A stretch of DNA of 64,000 nucleotides, from positions 62,001 to 126,000 of the forward strand of contig MU401462.1 in NCBI GenBank assembly GCA_022579005.1, read 5' to 3'. Below, piece by piece: positions 1 through 13,142 of this stretch. Position 1 is the first letter of the stretch. Each line of letters opens with the position of its first letter. The translations under genes and the position numbers were made by a program. The stretch comes from Poronia punctata. Lineage: Eukaryota > Ascomycota > Sordariomycetes > Xylariales > Xylariaceae. Under the pieces are notes generated by a model. It did no database searches, was not told where the DNA came from, and saw only the letters and a list, made by a program, of their open reading frames with translations.

Positions 1-189
1 AGTTACATGGCCTTGTTTGCCTGCTGGGCATCACCCACGCATCACTCACAGTCCGGCGCCAACTTAAACTAATCAAACGGTCTGGTCGGACGGCGACTCA
101 CTTTTGAAGCCTTAACTTCTTACCCTACTCAACTTTCCACTACCTGCTGGAGTCTCCCTCCTCCAGCGCAACAGCGATAGGGATAAAAC
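1..189. other. Upstream region of the CTL-family gene
   Basis: This stretch precedes the ATG of the first gene. It is a C/T-rich ascomycete-style leader (for example the CTCCCTCCTCC stretch near 155-165). I see no other gene in it. Confidence 0.4.
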
Positions 190-2565
190 ATGTTTTCAGA
201 ATGTAAGTTGCCACAGGAAATATTACTTGGATGGGCCATTTTATTGGTCTATATCTTTTCGGCACTCTAATGTCCGGGTTGCATAGACGCCTCCCGCTTC
301 CTCTCTCAGTCGCAGTCCCGCCTGTCCAGCTTCGGAGGTCAAAACGACAGCAACGATCCGCCTAGCCGACAACCCTCCGATTTACCCACGCGATTTTCCA
401 GGCAACCCCCTCGCTCTTCTTACCAGGCGCGTCTCGGAAACCCTTATCAACCGTCCCAGTCCAGATTTGGCGGCTTCGGTTCTCGGTATCATACTGGCCC
501 CGATGCCCCTCTGTTCCACAGTGCTTTGAACGAGTATCGAGAAGAAGACGATGAAGATGATGTCAGGGAAGCCGCTGATTTCCGAGCCCTACAACACTCA
601 CGCCGTGTTTTTGTGTCCAGCCGCATGGACGATAGCTCTGCTTCGGAGAATGACGCAAGTCGGGCCTCATTGGATCAAAGTGGGGAACAGGATAGTCGCT
701 TCTACGAGGACAGGGATCATCTTTTGCGTCTAGGCATTAAAAGCAGCTGGAACGGCGATTCGAGCTTCAAAGCACGGCAACCCCAACGGAATGCGAAAGA
801 GGAGCAGGCTGTGGCCGGCTCACAAAGGAACGTGCGCCAGAACTCGGATAGCGACGATGGTGGGAAGATGGTGGACGTTGGACTAGATTCGACTGTCTTG
901 GATAACTCGGTGCCAGAGGAATTTCTGCAGGACTTGTCACCCCCTGATTCGTCGCCTCCAGCATTCCAGCAGTTCAAATCTATTGGGGGCAGTCTTAAAA
1001 ATGTGGCTGGCAGGATGCACTCAAACCTTGAGCGGGATGATCGCCTCATGCGCCAAGCCATCGCTGAGGAGGACGAGGAGGACGCTGAGGAGATTGAAGG
1101 CCACCAGCCGAATGACGTTCCGGCCCCTCCAGAGCCACGAATGTATGGCGAAATATTCGTGCACGACCAGTTCTTTGCCTGGCTGTATCTGATCGCATTC
1201 GCTTCTCTCATTGCCACCTTCATATTAGTATGGCTGCACACCTCGGCCCCAGCCAGGAAGATCGGCGATACGATATACACGACCCTTCGGTCGTCTTTCT
1301 ATCTGTTGGCAGTTGATACTCTCGTGGCCGTGGCTGTAGCGCTAGTCTGGATGGCAGCACTTAAATCTTTCATCCAGCCGCTCGTCTTCCTGATCCTACT
1401 CGGCGTTCCGATAGTTCTATTCTCATTTTCGTTGTACCCCTTGATATCGAGTTTCCAGGGCCCGGATCACGGATCACGTATACAGGATGTCGTTATGAGA
1501 TATGCCTCTATCGTGCCTGGGATATGTTCATTCGTATGGGTTTGGCTGCTCTACAAGGGGCGGCGTGAAGTCCACAGGGCTGTCGAGTTATTGGACTTCT
1601 CCAGTCGCATTCTTGCTGCGAACCCGGCCTTGGTATTACTAGGCTTCGGGTCTCTGGCTTTCGTTGTAGGTTGGACTTGGGCGTGGTTATGGATGTTTAC
1701 CCGTATCTTCCTAGGGGGTTACTTCTCCAATAAGCTGTCGGCTTTTGTTATCGGTACTGCGACATGGTGGCTTGCCGTCTTTTTCTTCTTAATGTACGTC
1801 TGGACACTCTCCGTCATGAGTGGAGTTATCCGGGCTACGACGGGCGGCACCGTCTCCAATTGGTATTTCCACCGAAATCTGCAGACGCTCGCATCGTCGA
1901 ACGATATCGTCAAGAGCGCCTTGGGGCATTCGACAACTACCGTATTCGGTACAATTTGCGCTTCAACGTTGCTGTCCCTCGCGGTACGGCTACCGATCCT
2001 CATTCTCCCGCGCCGCATCTCTAGTATATTTGAATTCATAGGCTGGAGGTTAGCGCCCCGCCCAGTCTCGGTCTTGACAAATCCGCTAGCGGTAACATAT
2101 GCCTCGATTCATTCCTTGCCGTTGATGGAGTCGGCCTCACAGCTCGGCAGGATTCAGTTTCTAGCAGACGGACCTACTACTACACTGACACCAAGTGCTT
2201 TTTCGGACCGGAACCGCTCTGCTTCTTTGATATCGTATAGGATGGCCAAACTGTTGCTACATGCCACGCGTTTTGTCATGTCGACCGCTCTGGGATTTGC
2301 GGCTTGGGTTATGACAGCCCGTCAACTACAAGTACAACTTCCCGACGGCATCGGCATAAGGGGTAGCGCATATGCATATGTCGTAGGTCTCGTTGCCAGT
2401 ATGATCGGGTGGGGTGTGTTGGGCGCTATGGAGGGCGTCTTGTCTGGCATCCTGGACGGGGTTCTCATCTGCTATGCCAGTGAGCGACGATTTGATCGTG
2501 CTACATATTGCATCGAGGCCGCGCGACTATTCGAGGATAGACGGTACGAGAGAGATATGGTCTGA
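190..2565 (+). CDS. Choline transporter-like (CTL/PNS1 family) membrane protein
   Basis: Two exons, 190-202 and 287-2565, encode 763 aa. The first coding exon is only 13 nt (MFSE plus one base). The intron at 203-286 has donor GTAAGT, a CTAAT branch about 20 nt before the acceptor, and acceptor ATAG; the phases match. Residues 1 to about 295 are polar, acidic and probably disordered, with EEDDEDD and EEDEEDAEE stretches. From about residue 300 there are about ten hydrophobic segments. The C-terminal region, GVLSGILDGVLICYASERR followed by the DRATYCIEAARLFED type of motif, is the conserved end of the CTL family (PF04515). Family members include yeast Pns1, fission yeast Ctl1 (linked to autophagy) and animal CTL1/SLC44. 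The substrate is not proven, and choline transport by the fungal members is doubtful. The family call is firm and the specific role is open. Confidence 0.85.
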
Positions 2566-4570
2566 GTGCACCGGCTTCTATGTTTGACTGCTTGCACAAG
2601 GTCTTTCTAAAGAGTTAGAATTGGGACAAACGGCGTTTGGCGCTTCTTTTTATTCTTCCCGGACCGACACCGGACAGACCGTTGCTCCCTGGGGTTTTGG
2701 TATCGGGGCGATTCGGCATAACACAGCTTAGGTACCTAGGTAGTTTGGTTGCAAGCACTTGTTCGCAACACGGGTCCGCGAATGTCCCTACCTACCTATC
2801 TAGGTTAGGGAAATAAAACATACTTTCATCTACCGCACTCGCTCTCGGGCGAGCTTGCCTCCTTGCCTATCCACGGCCGTACGTACGAATACGGCCGGCG
2901 AGTGAAAGTGCAAGATTCCGGTGAATGGGTACCCGGTAACCGGAAGATCTACATCCAACTTCGCTTTCGATGATGTACCGTCAAGCAGCCGCCCTACTCT
3001 CAGCTAAGAAAGGGGGTATCCGCTAATAGCCACTCTGTTTGACCCCTCGGCGCGTTGCATATAGAAGTTTACAGCACGACAATGGCTTCACCTTGTCCTT
3101 TCTAGCACTTTATGTGGCTACTAGCATTAGTAGGACTTGCAGTCACTTGGCCCTATAGGGTTTCTCTAAACTCGTTGGACTGGGAAAAGTGGCCCGTGTC
3201 ATGAAGACAACAAAATTAATATCGTAGTCCGGAAGAGTAGATGGACCTGAGAGCACGAGCATGGGATTAATCTGTGCATGAAATTCCAAATTGGAACTAC
3301 TAGGTCGGTAAGGAAAATATGTTCTTTTCACTGGAGTTGGCGCCAGGGAAATGTTGCTGGAAGACACGCACATAGTACCAGATCTAGACGTAGACTACCT
3401 ACCATTTTACTGTATACCTGTGGCAGATCAAATATTAGGTAACCATATAAATTTGTCAACGGACTTACGCGGCATCGTGGCTTGGGGCTTGTCTTTTTTG
3501 GTCATACAGAGTCATGTGGCGCAAGCCGGGCGATAATCCAGGCGGCCTCCAGGGTATTATTGTTCCCTATCCATCAGAGGCAACATTTTTCGATCCAGTC
3601 AAGACAATTGGTGGAACCAGTCGGTGATGGTGATGGCTTGTGGCCAAGGTCATTAGTAGACTACATGTATAAAGTATAGCAAGAGGAGGCAAAAAATATG
3701 CTTTTGATTATGTGGTGTACGGGCACAAATGCACCGGATTTACGTACTTGCTCATATGGCAGCTGGTGGGATCCGGACTCCAGCTCCAGTCCGCATGGGA
3801 CGGAGTTGACGAACGGGGCTGTGCTGTTACTAGACTACCTGTAACGGGGATTCGCCTCCTGTTCTTCATACTTACGAGTACTTAGTCATACCTTCCAAGA
3901 GTCGGGTACACGGCAACTTGCACGCAGTAGGTACAGCCCGAGGCTTGTTAGTCACCTGCGATTAACCTTTATACCTATTACCCAGAGCATTGATGCTGCT
4001 TCCAAATTCCAGTATTGCGAGGTACCGTACCATGTAGCTCCTGCATGTAAAATAAGAATATTCTAGTCCGGGGACCCAGGAAATATTTCAACCTCCCAGC
4101 GATTCCTCTTTTAAAAGCAGTTTCCTCATTCCTTTCAGCTGTACAATAACATCTTACACCTTTGATACCCTTAATACCCTTCGATTGCCCCCCACGGTAA
4201 CGAAACAGAGACCGTGTTTGATACCCCAGCTCTATTGGCTTGGTGCATAATTTATTTATAGCGCTAAACAGCACTTTGGGGCGACCCCTCCCTCTCCATT
4301 CTGACGAGCAGATACCACGGGGACCCCACTATCCACGGCTTGGCTGCAGTTATATTACCATACCTGAGGTACAGACCAACCAAGTACTTTCCATACATCT
4401 CTAACTACGACCATAAGTGGCCTCACCGTCTGCGTCTTCGGTCGATCAATCCAAGTCTTTTCGTCTTCCTCTATACAAATATCAACACCTAAAGACGCAA
4501 TCACAGCTGTCCATAAACACCTTCCAACGCGCTTCCCTTACCTTACGTCATATCGACATACACACTACGC
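2566..4570. other. Intergenic region, no gene seen
   Basis: About 2 kb between two same-strand genes. It holds the CTL 3' UTR and the promoter and leader of the WW-domain gene. TAGG/CCTA words are frequent (for example 2731-2745 and 2786-2810). Open frames here are short and lack recognisable protein features. Confidence 0.5.
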
Positions 4571-5583
4571 ATGGCAGATTTCGAGGCTCCCTCTGGCCCT
4601 CCGCCTCCCAAGGTTCCCGAGGGCTGGGTCGCGCGATGGAACGCTCAATACAATGAATGGTAAGCCAGCAATAATCAACTAAAGTTATAAGCGCTCTGCT
4701 AACGTTTCGCTTCGCTTGTAACAGGTTCTACGTCAACACATATACCAAGAAATCACAATGGGATAAGCCAACCGCGCCAGCTGTAGATCCGAACAACGAT
4801 GCGCCTCCCGGGCCGCCGCCAGGATACTCGCCTGGTCCGGGAGCGACGTCCAGTGATCTCAAGACAAATCCATTCGCACAGGACCGGCCCTCGTCCACCA
4901 ACCCGAACGAAGATGCCGATGCTCGTCTAGCGCGCGAGCTCCAGGAGCAAGAGAATTCCCGTGCCCGCGCCAACAACGGCCACAACGGACCCGGCGGTGC
5001 ATCATCCTCGTATATGAATGCTCCAGGCGGCGGAAGCGGCACATCTTCGCCTTTTCCGGATCAATTACCTCCGCGCTCATCTGGTGGGGGCAGCAGCGAC
5101 AAGGCGCGAGGCCTGCTAGGCAAGTTCTTCGGCGGTAAGAACAAACAACAAGACTCGTATGGTGGTCACGGTGGCCACGCTGCTGGTGGCTTTCCCGGAC
5201 ATACCCCCCAGCAGGGATATGGCGGGTATAGCGGCCCACAGCCCCAACATGGTCACTACGGGGGTGGGCAATCCGCCGGTGGTTACGGCCCCGGCTATGG
5301 CCAGCCCTCCCATTTCGGAGGTGGATACGGCCAACCCGCTCCATATGGAGGCGGATACGGACAAGCACCCTATGGCGGTGGCTATGGCGGATACGGGCAG
5401 CCCCCTAGGAAGAGTGGCGGCGGTATGGGCATGGCAGGCGGTGCGGCTTTAGGTCTTGGTGCCGGCGTGCTAGGTGGTGTGCTGGTTGCCGATGCTATAA
5501 ATGATAACGAGCAGGAGGCGTATGCCGATGGCTATAACGATGGAGCAGATGGTGGTGACTTTGACGGCGGTGGTGATTTCTAA
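4571..5583 (+). CDS. wwm1: WW-domain glycine-rich protein, Wwm1-like
   Basis: Two exons, 4571-4659 and 4725-5583, encode 315 aa. The intron (GTAAGC...ACAG) splits the Trp30 codon. Residues about 16-46 form one WW domain, with W19, the aromatic block YNEWFYVN, W42 and P45. It is followed by a proline- and serine-rich linker, then a long Gly/Tyr/Gln-rich low-complexity region (GGYGQP-like repeats, about residues 185-265). The end is a hydrophobic Gly/Ala segment (GAGVLGGVLVADAI) and an acidic tail ending GGGDF. Yeast Wwm1 has the same plan and binds the metacaspase Mca1. A general role as a proline-motif adaptor is inferred. The start is the first ATG and places the WW domain at the N-terminus, as in relatives. 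The gene converges on emc7. Confidence 0.8.
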
Positions 5584-6207
5584 GGAACCAACCACCACCA
5601 CCACCACCACAAGCGCCGGCGGGAACTGTGGGCTGCGAAAAGCCTCCCACCTTACTATTGCGGAATTCCAAGGAAGAGGGCCTACAAGCCGCGGACGGAC
5701 AGGAAAATTGCATGGAAAACAGAAAACAGAAGAGGCGCTCGTTTCGTATCTGGAGATAACAGGAGGAGACATAAGACTCTGGTCTTCCACGTTTCATGCT
5801 ATTCTTAACCTACCACCTAAGAGCCATTGATGATTATAATGAGAAACATGTCTTTCCGCGCTCTCTATGGAAAACGATACGTTTATATGCATTAAGATAT
5901 TTGGTTTTCTTCTTCCGTATTTATGTTTTGCGCACCTGGACGTTCGTTACATTACATCGATATATATATGTACTCGTCTATCATCAATTCCACGTCTATC
6001 GATATATGGATTTGCACAACAAAGTTCTGCTGATGAGAGCATTAATGATTTTGGAAATCGAATCTATTAACCAATGCCACTTTGGGATACGTGTATTGAA
6101 TCCATGTCCCCGAGGATGGGTTTGTGATAATCTACATATTTCCAAGAAGCTAGGGTAGGCAGACCCTTTCGTATAATAACATTTATATATACATAGTTTT
6201 CCACTCA
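5584..6207. other. Convergent 3' flanks of wwm1 and emc7
   Basis: About 620 bp between two facing stop codons. A (CCA)n run lies at 5588-5610. The rest is AT-rich 3' UTR-like sequence. No gene seen. Confidence 0.5.
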
Positions 6208-7123
6208 TCATCTCTTCCCGCCTTTCTTCCCACCGTTACCAGCATTGCTTGGTTCCGATGATGATGATGATGCTGCTGCTTCTCCCCCTTGATTATTCTG
6301 GCCGGCTAGGAACCCGGCCACGTCGAAATTTCCCATGGGGTTTGCTCCCGGCTGGGGTCCCGCCATTATACTGTTCATCGGGCTCTTTCTGGACTGTTCC
6401 TCGAACTCGGCGCGCATTTCGGGGTCCACTAATGATAAGTTCGCGAATGTTAGCAAAAAGAACCAGGACAAGCGGCATTAATATTTGGATGGGGTGGGGG
6501 GAAAAGGGACATACTATTCTCCATCAACTTAGGCATCCCGACAAACAAGCCCAAACTGACAAGACCCATAAGAATCATGGGATTCTTCAAAATACTCAAG
6601 ATGGAGACTTTATCATATCTTTTGGTTAGCAATCTCAGCTCCCGAACGTAAGATAGAATGAAAAGAAAAAGAAAAACTTACAACCGCTCCTCTCCGTATA
6701 ATAAACCTTTTCCCCAAGGACTCTAACAGGGAACGCGCCGCCATTATCAACAGCACTGATCTGTTCCCCTCTATTATCCCAATCATTTCCCCTAAACGTC
6801 TCCCACGCCCTCACCAATTCTTCCTGCCCATCTCCTTCGACATCGACATCGACCCGGAGAGGCGCGAACCCATACGTAGAGCAGTAGATATCGGCTAGAT
6901 ACGACCCGACGCTCACGTTCCGGAACACAAAGGTGTTGTCCGTCGAGAGAGGGGCCGAGTACGATGCTCCCAGGGCCGTGAGCGTCGCGTGTGTCGAGGG
7001 CGACAGGGCGGCTGGGTTTGGGATCTGTGGCGATGGAGGGATGAGGAAGCTCACGGTTGCGGCTGATGTTGAAGAGATGAGGGATAGGCCTAGGCCGAGG
7101 GCCAGTGATACGGGCGGCAACAT
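6208..7123 (-). CDS. emc7: ER membrane protein complex subunit 7 (EMC7)
   Basis: Three exons on the minus strand, 7123-6682, 6607-6515 and 6428-6208, encode 251 aa. Residues 1-22 are a signal peptide. A lumenal beta-sandwich domain (EMC7/DUF2012 family) follows, containing VRVLGEKVYYTERSGF. A single membrane segment sits in NPMILMGLVSLGLFVGMPKL, then the family motif MDPEMRAEFEEQ and a Ser/Gly/Lys-rich cytosolic tail. The EMC inserts and folds multipass and tail-anchored ER membrane proteins. The first intron (6681-6608) has a CTAAC branch, and the usable acceptor is an AAG; it restores the conserved reading SGFSILSILKNPMIL. The second intron has donor GTATGT and acceptor TTAG, again with CTAAC. 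Family and splicing are well supported. Confidence 0.88.
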
Positions 7124-7683
7124 TGTTTTTATTACGTGGGAAATAATTGTCCTTTTTGTTGTTGTGGTATTTGAACAAGGGGTTTAGCAAAAAGGGAGGG
7201 ATGGGGGGCCGGGCTGAGTGTGACGCACTCTGTATAGCAATTTCGTTGCAATAATGTATGTCGATTTCTAGGTTCGGTGGTGTTGATATGAAGTCACACC
7301 TAACCTAGGAGTTTGAAAAGCGGGTCCCAATGGAGTTATACCAACCAATAGAATCAGAACATCAAACATGAGGTTCAACATCAGAATATGTACGAGTAGT
7401 TTTTTTATCCATCGCATTACACATCGTTTCTAAGAAGTAATGTCTGTTACACGGTATATGTTGGTGATATACGTAGACTGTGGGACTCCACACTAACAAC
7501 ACTGAGAAGCATACAAGTAGAGCTTACTCGGTACCCTCTGCCCTACTCTGATATAACACTCATTTGCAGTTAAAGAGTCTATATTATCCTATGAACTCAG
7601 AAAGGGTATATTCAACAACTAGACTAACCTACCCGTCGAAATAGCAAACAACAGCACGCTTCTCATCACTCTCTCGAGGTAAA
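7124..7683. other. Intergenic: emc7 upstream and cysD 3' flank
   Basis: About 560 bp between two minus-strand genes. AT-rich and without a recognisable gene. Confidence 0.5.
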
Positions 7684-9354
<1,671 letters not shown>

Positions 9355-12300
9355 TGTGCAGGAATAAGAAGTCGGACAGTCTATAAAGGAGTCTACGGCC
9401 ACTCTCTATGAAAAAGAATTGAAGTGAATTCGAGGTAGAACAGCTTTGTGAGGGGTTGAGGTTCAGGCACAAGGAAGACCGCGAGTCGTACAATCCGGGG
9501 GCGTCTACAACTCTATATTCGAACCCACTTTCCCTCGAGAGCGCCTTCCTAGGCGCAACTTTTTACTTTGTACCTTGAACCTGGCCCAATACCAAGCCAC
9601 ATTCTCTCCAAGACGTGCCCGATACGTCTACGGCTATACGATTCTCGTCTAGTAAGTGCTGAGCACATTATTTCGCGTCATCGCGGGGGTGAATTCAGAC
9701 CAACAAAGTCCCTTATTCGCCTATAGAGTATATTGCTCCAAACACGCGCCGTCCAGGTGAGGCGGGGTCGAAGCACGCCATCGGCGCCAACCTTCTTACC
9801 TTGGTGATGCACGGTAGTATGCGGCACACTTCATGTCGATTCTAGGTAAATCTGATGCACGGCAGAGAGACTAAAGAACTCTACCCGGTAGTCGCAGGCC
9901 ACTGTATCCCGCGGGGGAGGTGCAGAAGGACAAGGGTTGCATCGAGTAATACACATACGTATTTCCAAATCATGTAAACTTATGTAAGTACACGTACTAA
10001 AAGCATGACGCGCGGGACGAGCTGTGCCTGGCGGTGGGGTTGAGGCTCCCCATATCATTCCCACTTTGGCCATCCGCCTGACTAATCTAATATTTTGAGT
10101 CAAACCACGCTTTCTCTACCTCGTCAAATCTAAATAGGATGAAACGTAATAACTCGTGCAACCAATCTCATACTCGTGAGAAGCCAACCGCCCCCGACGC
10201 CTGCCAAATAGACTTTATATAATGTAGGTAATTCAAGTGATGCCGTAGCCGGTCTCCCGGGACCATAGTCTTGACTTCTGGTGGGGGTTAGTCAAGTTAG
10301 ACTAGTATAGTTTTGGACTTCGATAGAAAGTAGATCCCCTCCCAAGAAACACGCCAGGACATGCATGTGGACATTTTTCCTTTTTATTTTTTAGCCGCGG
10401 GGTTCATTCCTTCACACTATTGTGAAGGCATCATCCGACGTCGGCATGGCGATATAGCCGTGCCGGATCGAATCTCGGGGGGCGCCTACCGGTCTTTCTA
10501 GCTTTGATTATCGGATTATAGTCATTACGTTCTATTCTAAGACTGAGGCCTAATCTCGCAAAGTGGTATTTTTCAGTAGAACACGACAGCATTTCTTGTC
10601 TTCAGTTATTTAAGGTTGTGTAATTGTCGTCAAACCCAACTTCAAGGACTACTGGTAGGTAGGTAGGTAGGTATAATGTTGATATCTAATTACTTACAGA
10701 CCCGTTCACTGATCGATACTCGACTACCTAGACACAGAGCCATATTATTTGTCGTTCTAAAGGCAACACAGAAAGTATCAAAAAGGCCGAGATTCGACGA
10801 CACTTGTGGTGTTTCTTATAATGCCTAACCTACCCTAGACATGTTCAAAAACGATATCTACACGTAGGTAGACAAACGGATCCACGCCGTTGCTCCCGTA
10901 GCTTATCCGGGATGAGTCCTGGTTAGTGTAAATGCCGGCCTAACCACCGTCTTCCTCCTGTTTGTGCATGTATGCATCGCCTATATGTCCCCGTCCGGGA
11001 CGGCAACGTACAGTCAGGTGCGTCCGCATCCACATCACCGAAATAGAGGGATATCAGTGTGTCTTGAGGTGGGGGGGAGGGGGTTTACCGGTGTGGTCAG
11101 TAACGCTGCTGGGACCATCCTCGTCGGTGCGTATAAAGGACCTTTGTTTACGGTGCGATGAAATCCTATCCAATTTTTCATCTTGGATAGTCCTTTACCC
11201 CTCGCGCTATGTTCCGCTTTGGTCCGCCACATGTTGAATGCCGATAGTCCAGCAACGATAACGTCCAAGAAGAATGGAGCAGCACATAGCGAATACAATC
11301 ATACTTAGCTTTAACAACCGAACTTCTGACTAAAATGTGAGAAGCCTAGTCATTACTATAGAGGGAATGAGCGTCTCGGCGTACAGTGGTCGTCAGGAAG
11401 GTTGGAATATATCATCTATTTTTTCCGGTCCGTAGGAATACCTAGGATATAGGTACGGGCAAGGGAAAGGACAAACGGCATGAAAAAGGGATGTCAAATA
11501 CGGATCCGAGAGCAAAACCGGCGATGCTTCTTCCCTTTGAGATCTCTCCAGACCACTAGTAGACTCATTGCGTCCAATGGTCAGCTGCGCCGTTCTCTTA
11601 TAGCCATTGGAATTTAGTTTGTAGTATGTTGACTCGAGTCCCTCTGAAACTGACACAGGCTTCTCGTGATTTTTCCATATGTAGGTAACCTAGTTACGAC
11701 GAGATACTATGTAACTATTTCCCCCTGGAAGTATATCACGAGGTGGTTGGAACTTGGCCACGCCAATTGGGCACAATCAGGGTTTTGGCCAAGTGTAGGA
11801 CCTAACTTACTCCAAAAATACATGTATCTAGGCTTGACATACGTGTAAGCGACCTAGATGGAGAGCCTAGGCAATAGGTAGGCGGCATGGTTTCTCCTGT
11901 TAAAACCATAATGCTACCATGTTACCCAAGACACGACCATTCGAAACCATTTTCTTGGAGGTATTGGCTGTGGCTGTGAGTAGTATTTACGATGCGACAA
12001 TTCAAGTTGCTGAAAACTTGAGTTCCCGTTTAGGTGCTGTTGCCCGGTCGGATGGCCAATCTTTAAACACGCTATAACCGGTTTATCGGGTGGTCATGAC
12101 AAGCCGATTGGGCCAACAGGAAGCATGTGAAGTGCCCAGAGAGCCGACTCTAGATCGGTCACGAGTAGTAATTGGCAGGTAATGATGCAAGTAACATATC
12201 AGTAGCCTACCTACCTGTACAATAGGAATGCATCGACCGTTAATGGTACTCGTATATTTTCCGATTTTTAATGAGCCATCAAGGCCTTTTTCCTTAATTG

Positions 12301-13142
12301 TGTTATTAGGCATGTGTCTCTGGCTCACAGTGTGCTAACCTAGTCAGACTCATATGCATGTTTGCCCGTCTTCTGCCTGTCTTGCTCATTTGAGCTCTCA
12401 AAGTAACCTCTCGTTTATTATGCATTATCATCATTATTGGGCAAGAGAGGGTGCCGGTTTATATCATTGCCAGCTAGGTACTAGCATCGCCGACCCCAGT
12501 TTCCACCAGCAGGACCAATCAGATCGTCCTCAATTTCCGTTGCTACGAGTAGTTTACGCCGAGGGCAATTGCCAATATGTCACGACGTTTCCACAGCCCC
12601 CGTGGGGCGGGCCGTCGATCTAAGTCGGACTGGGATAGGAACCTCGGCTTCAGCAGTCGTACCGGTCGCAGTGGTGCTTCGACAACCACGCTAAAATCGA
12701 AACGCTCGGGCGTCACACGCTGCTTCCTTCCTTGCTGCTCCGTCTTACGTAGGATCTACCATACCTTCGTGAACTACTTCTGGCCTAGACAATATCCAGG
12801 GGTGTTGACATGTGTTAATGGGGGCTATCAACGTATTAGCGCCGCTTACTCTCATTTCAAGTTTCGAATCCCTTTTGTTCCCTTGAAGTCATACTTGCGC
12901 GCTCACGATCTTGGGTAGCTGCTAACGTATTACCGCCATATCATATCTACCCGCTTAACGACCCTTTGTCCTCTGCGAGAGATCGAGAGCATTTGCTTAC
13001 GTGCTCTTACCAATTTCCAGCAAAGCGCTTGATTCGATAGGCGCAGCGCAGAGTTTGTCCCCGCGAGGTCAGACACCTATATCACCACTCTAGGTTGGAC
13101 GGGTCGCGTGGATCTTGAGAGCCAGCCACCCCAACCGCAAAC
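9355..13142. other. Divergent intergenic region (cysD / acyl-CoA synthetase), no gene seen
   Basis: About 3.8 kb holding two divergent promoters. It contains dispersed TAGG words, a (GGTA)n run at 10654-10673, and a small set of inverted repeats at 10409-10465. A 114-codon open frame at 12577-12918 is basic and low-complexity, with no recognisable domain or intron signal, so I do not call it. Confidence 0.45.
10409..10465. repeat. Two adjacent short inverted repeats
   Basis: CCTTCACA (10409-10416) and TGTGAAGG (10421-10428) are perfect inverted copies around a 4-nt loop. About 14 nt further on, CGGCATGGC (10442-10450) and GCCGTGCCG (10457-10465) form a second stem with one mismatch (G-U compatible in RNA). 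No coding frame covers them. They could be a transposon remnant, protein-binding palindromes or chance. Confidence 0.4.

Noticed and set aside
6450..6632. Using an earlier acceptor for emc7 exon 2 near 6615-6640
   Set aside because: These acceptors break the frame. Only the AAG acceptor at 6608 joins phase 1 to the conserved SGFSILSILKNP reading.
10440..10500. Possible tRNA-like sequence (GGATCGAATC near 10465)
   Set aside because: No acceptor, anticodon or D-arm stems could be placed around the T-loop-like word.
12577..12918. 114-codon plus-strand frame in the cysD/acyl-CoA synthetase spacer
   Set aside because: Basic Arg/Ser-rich sequence without a domain; no supporting exon or conserved start.
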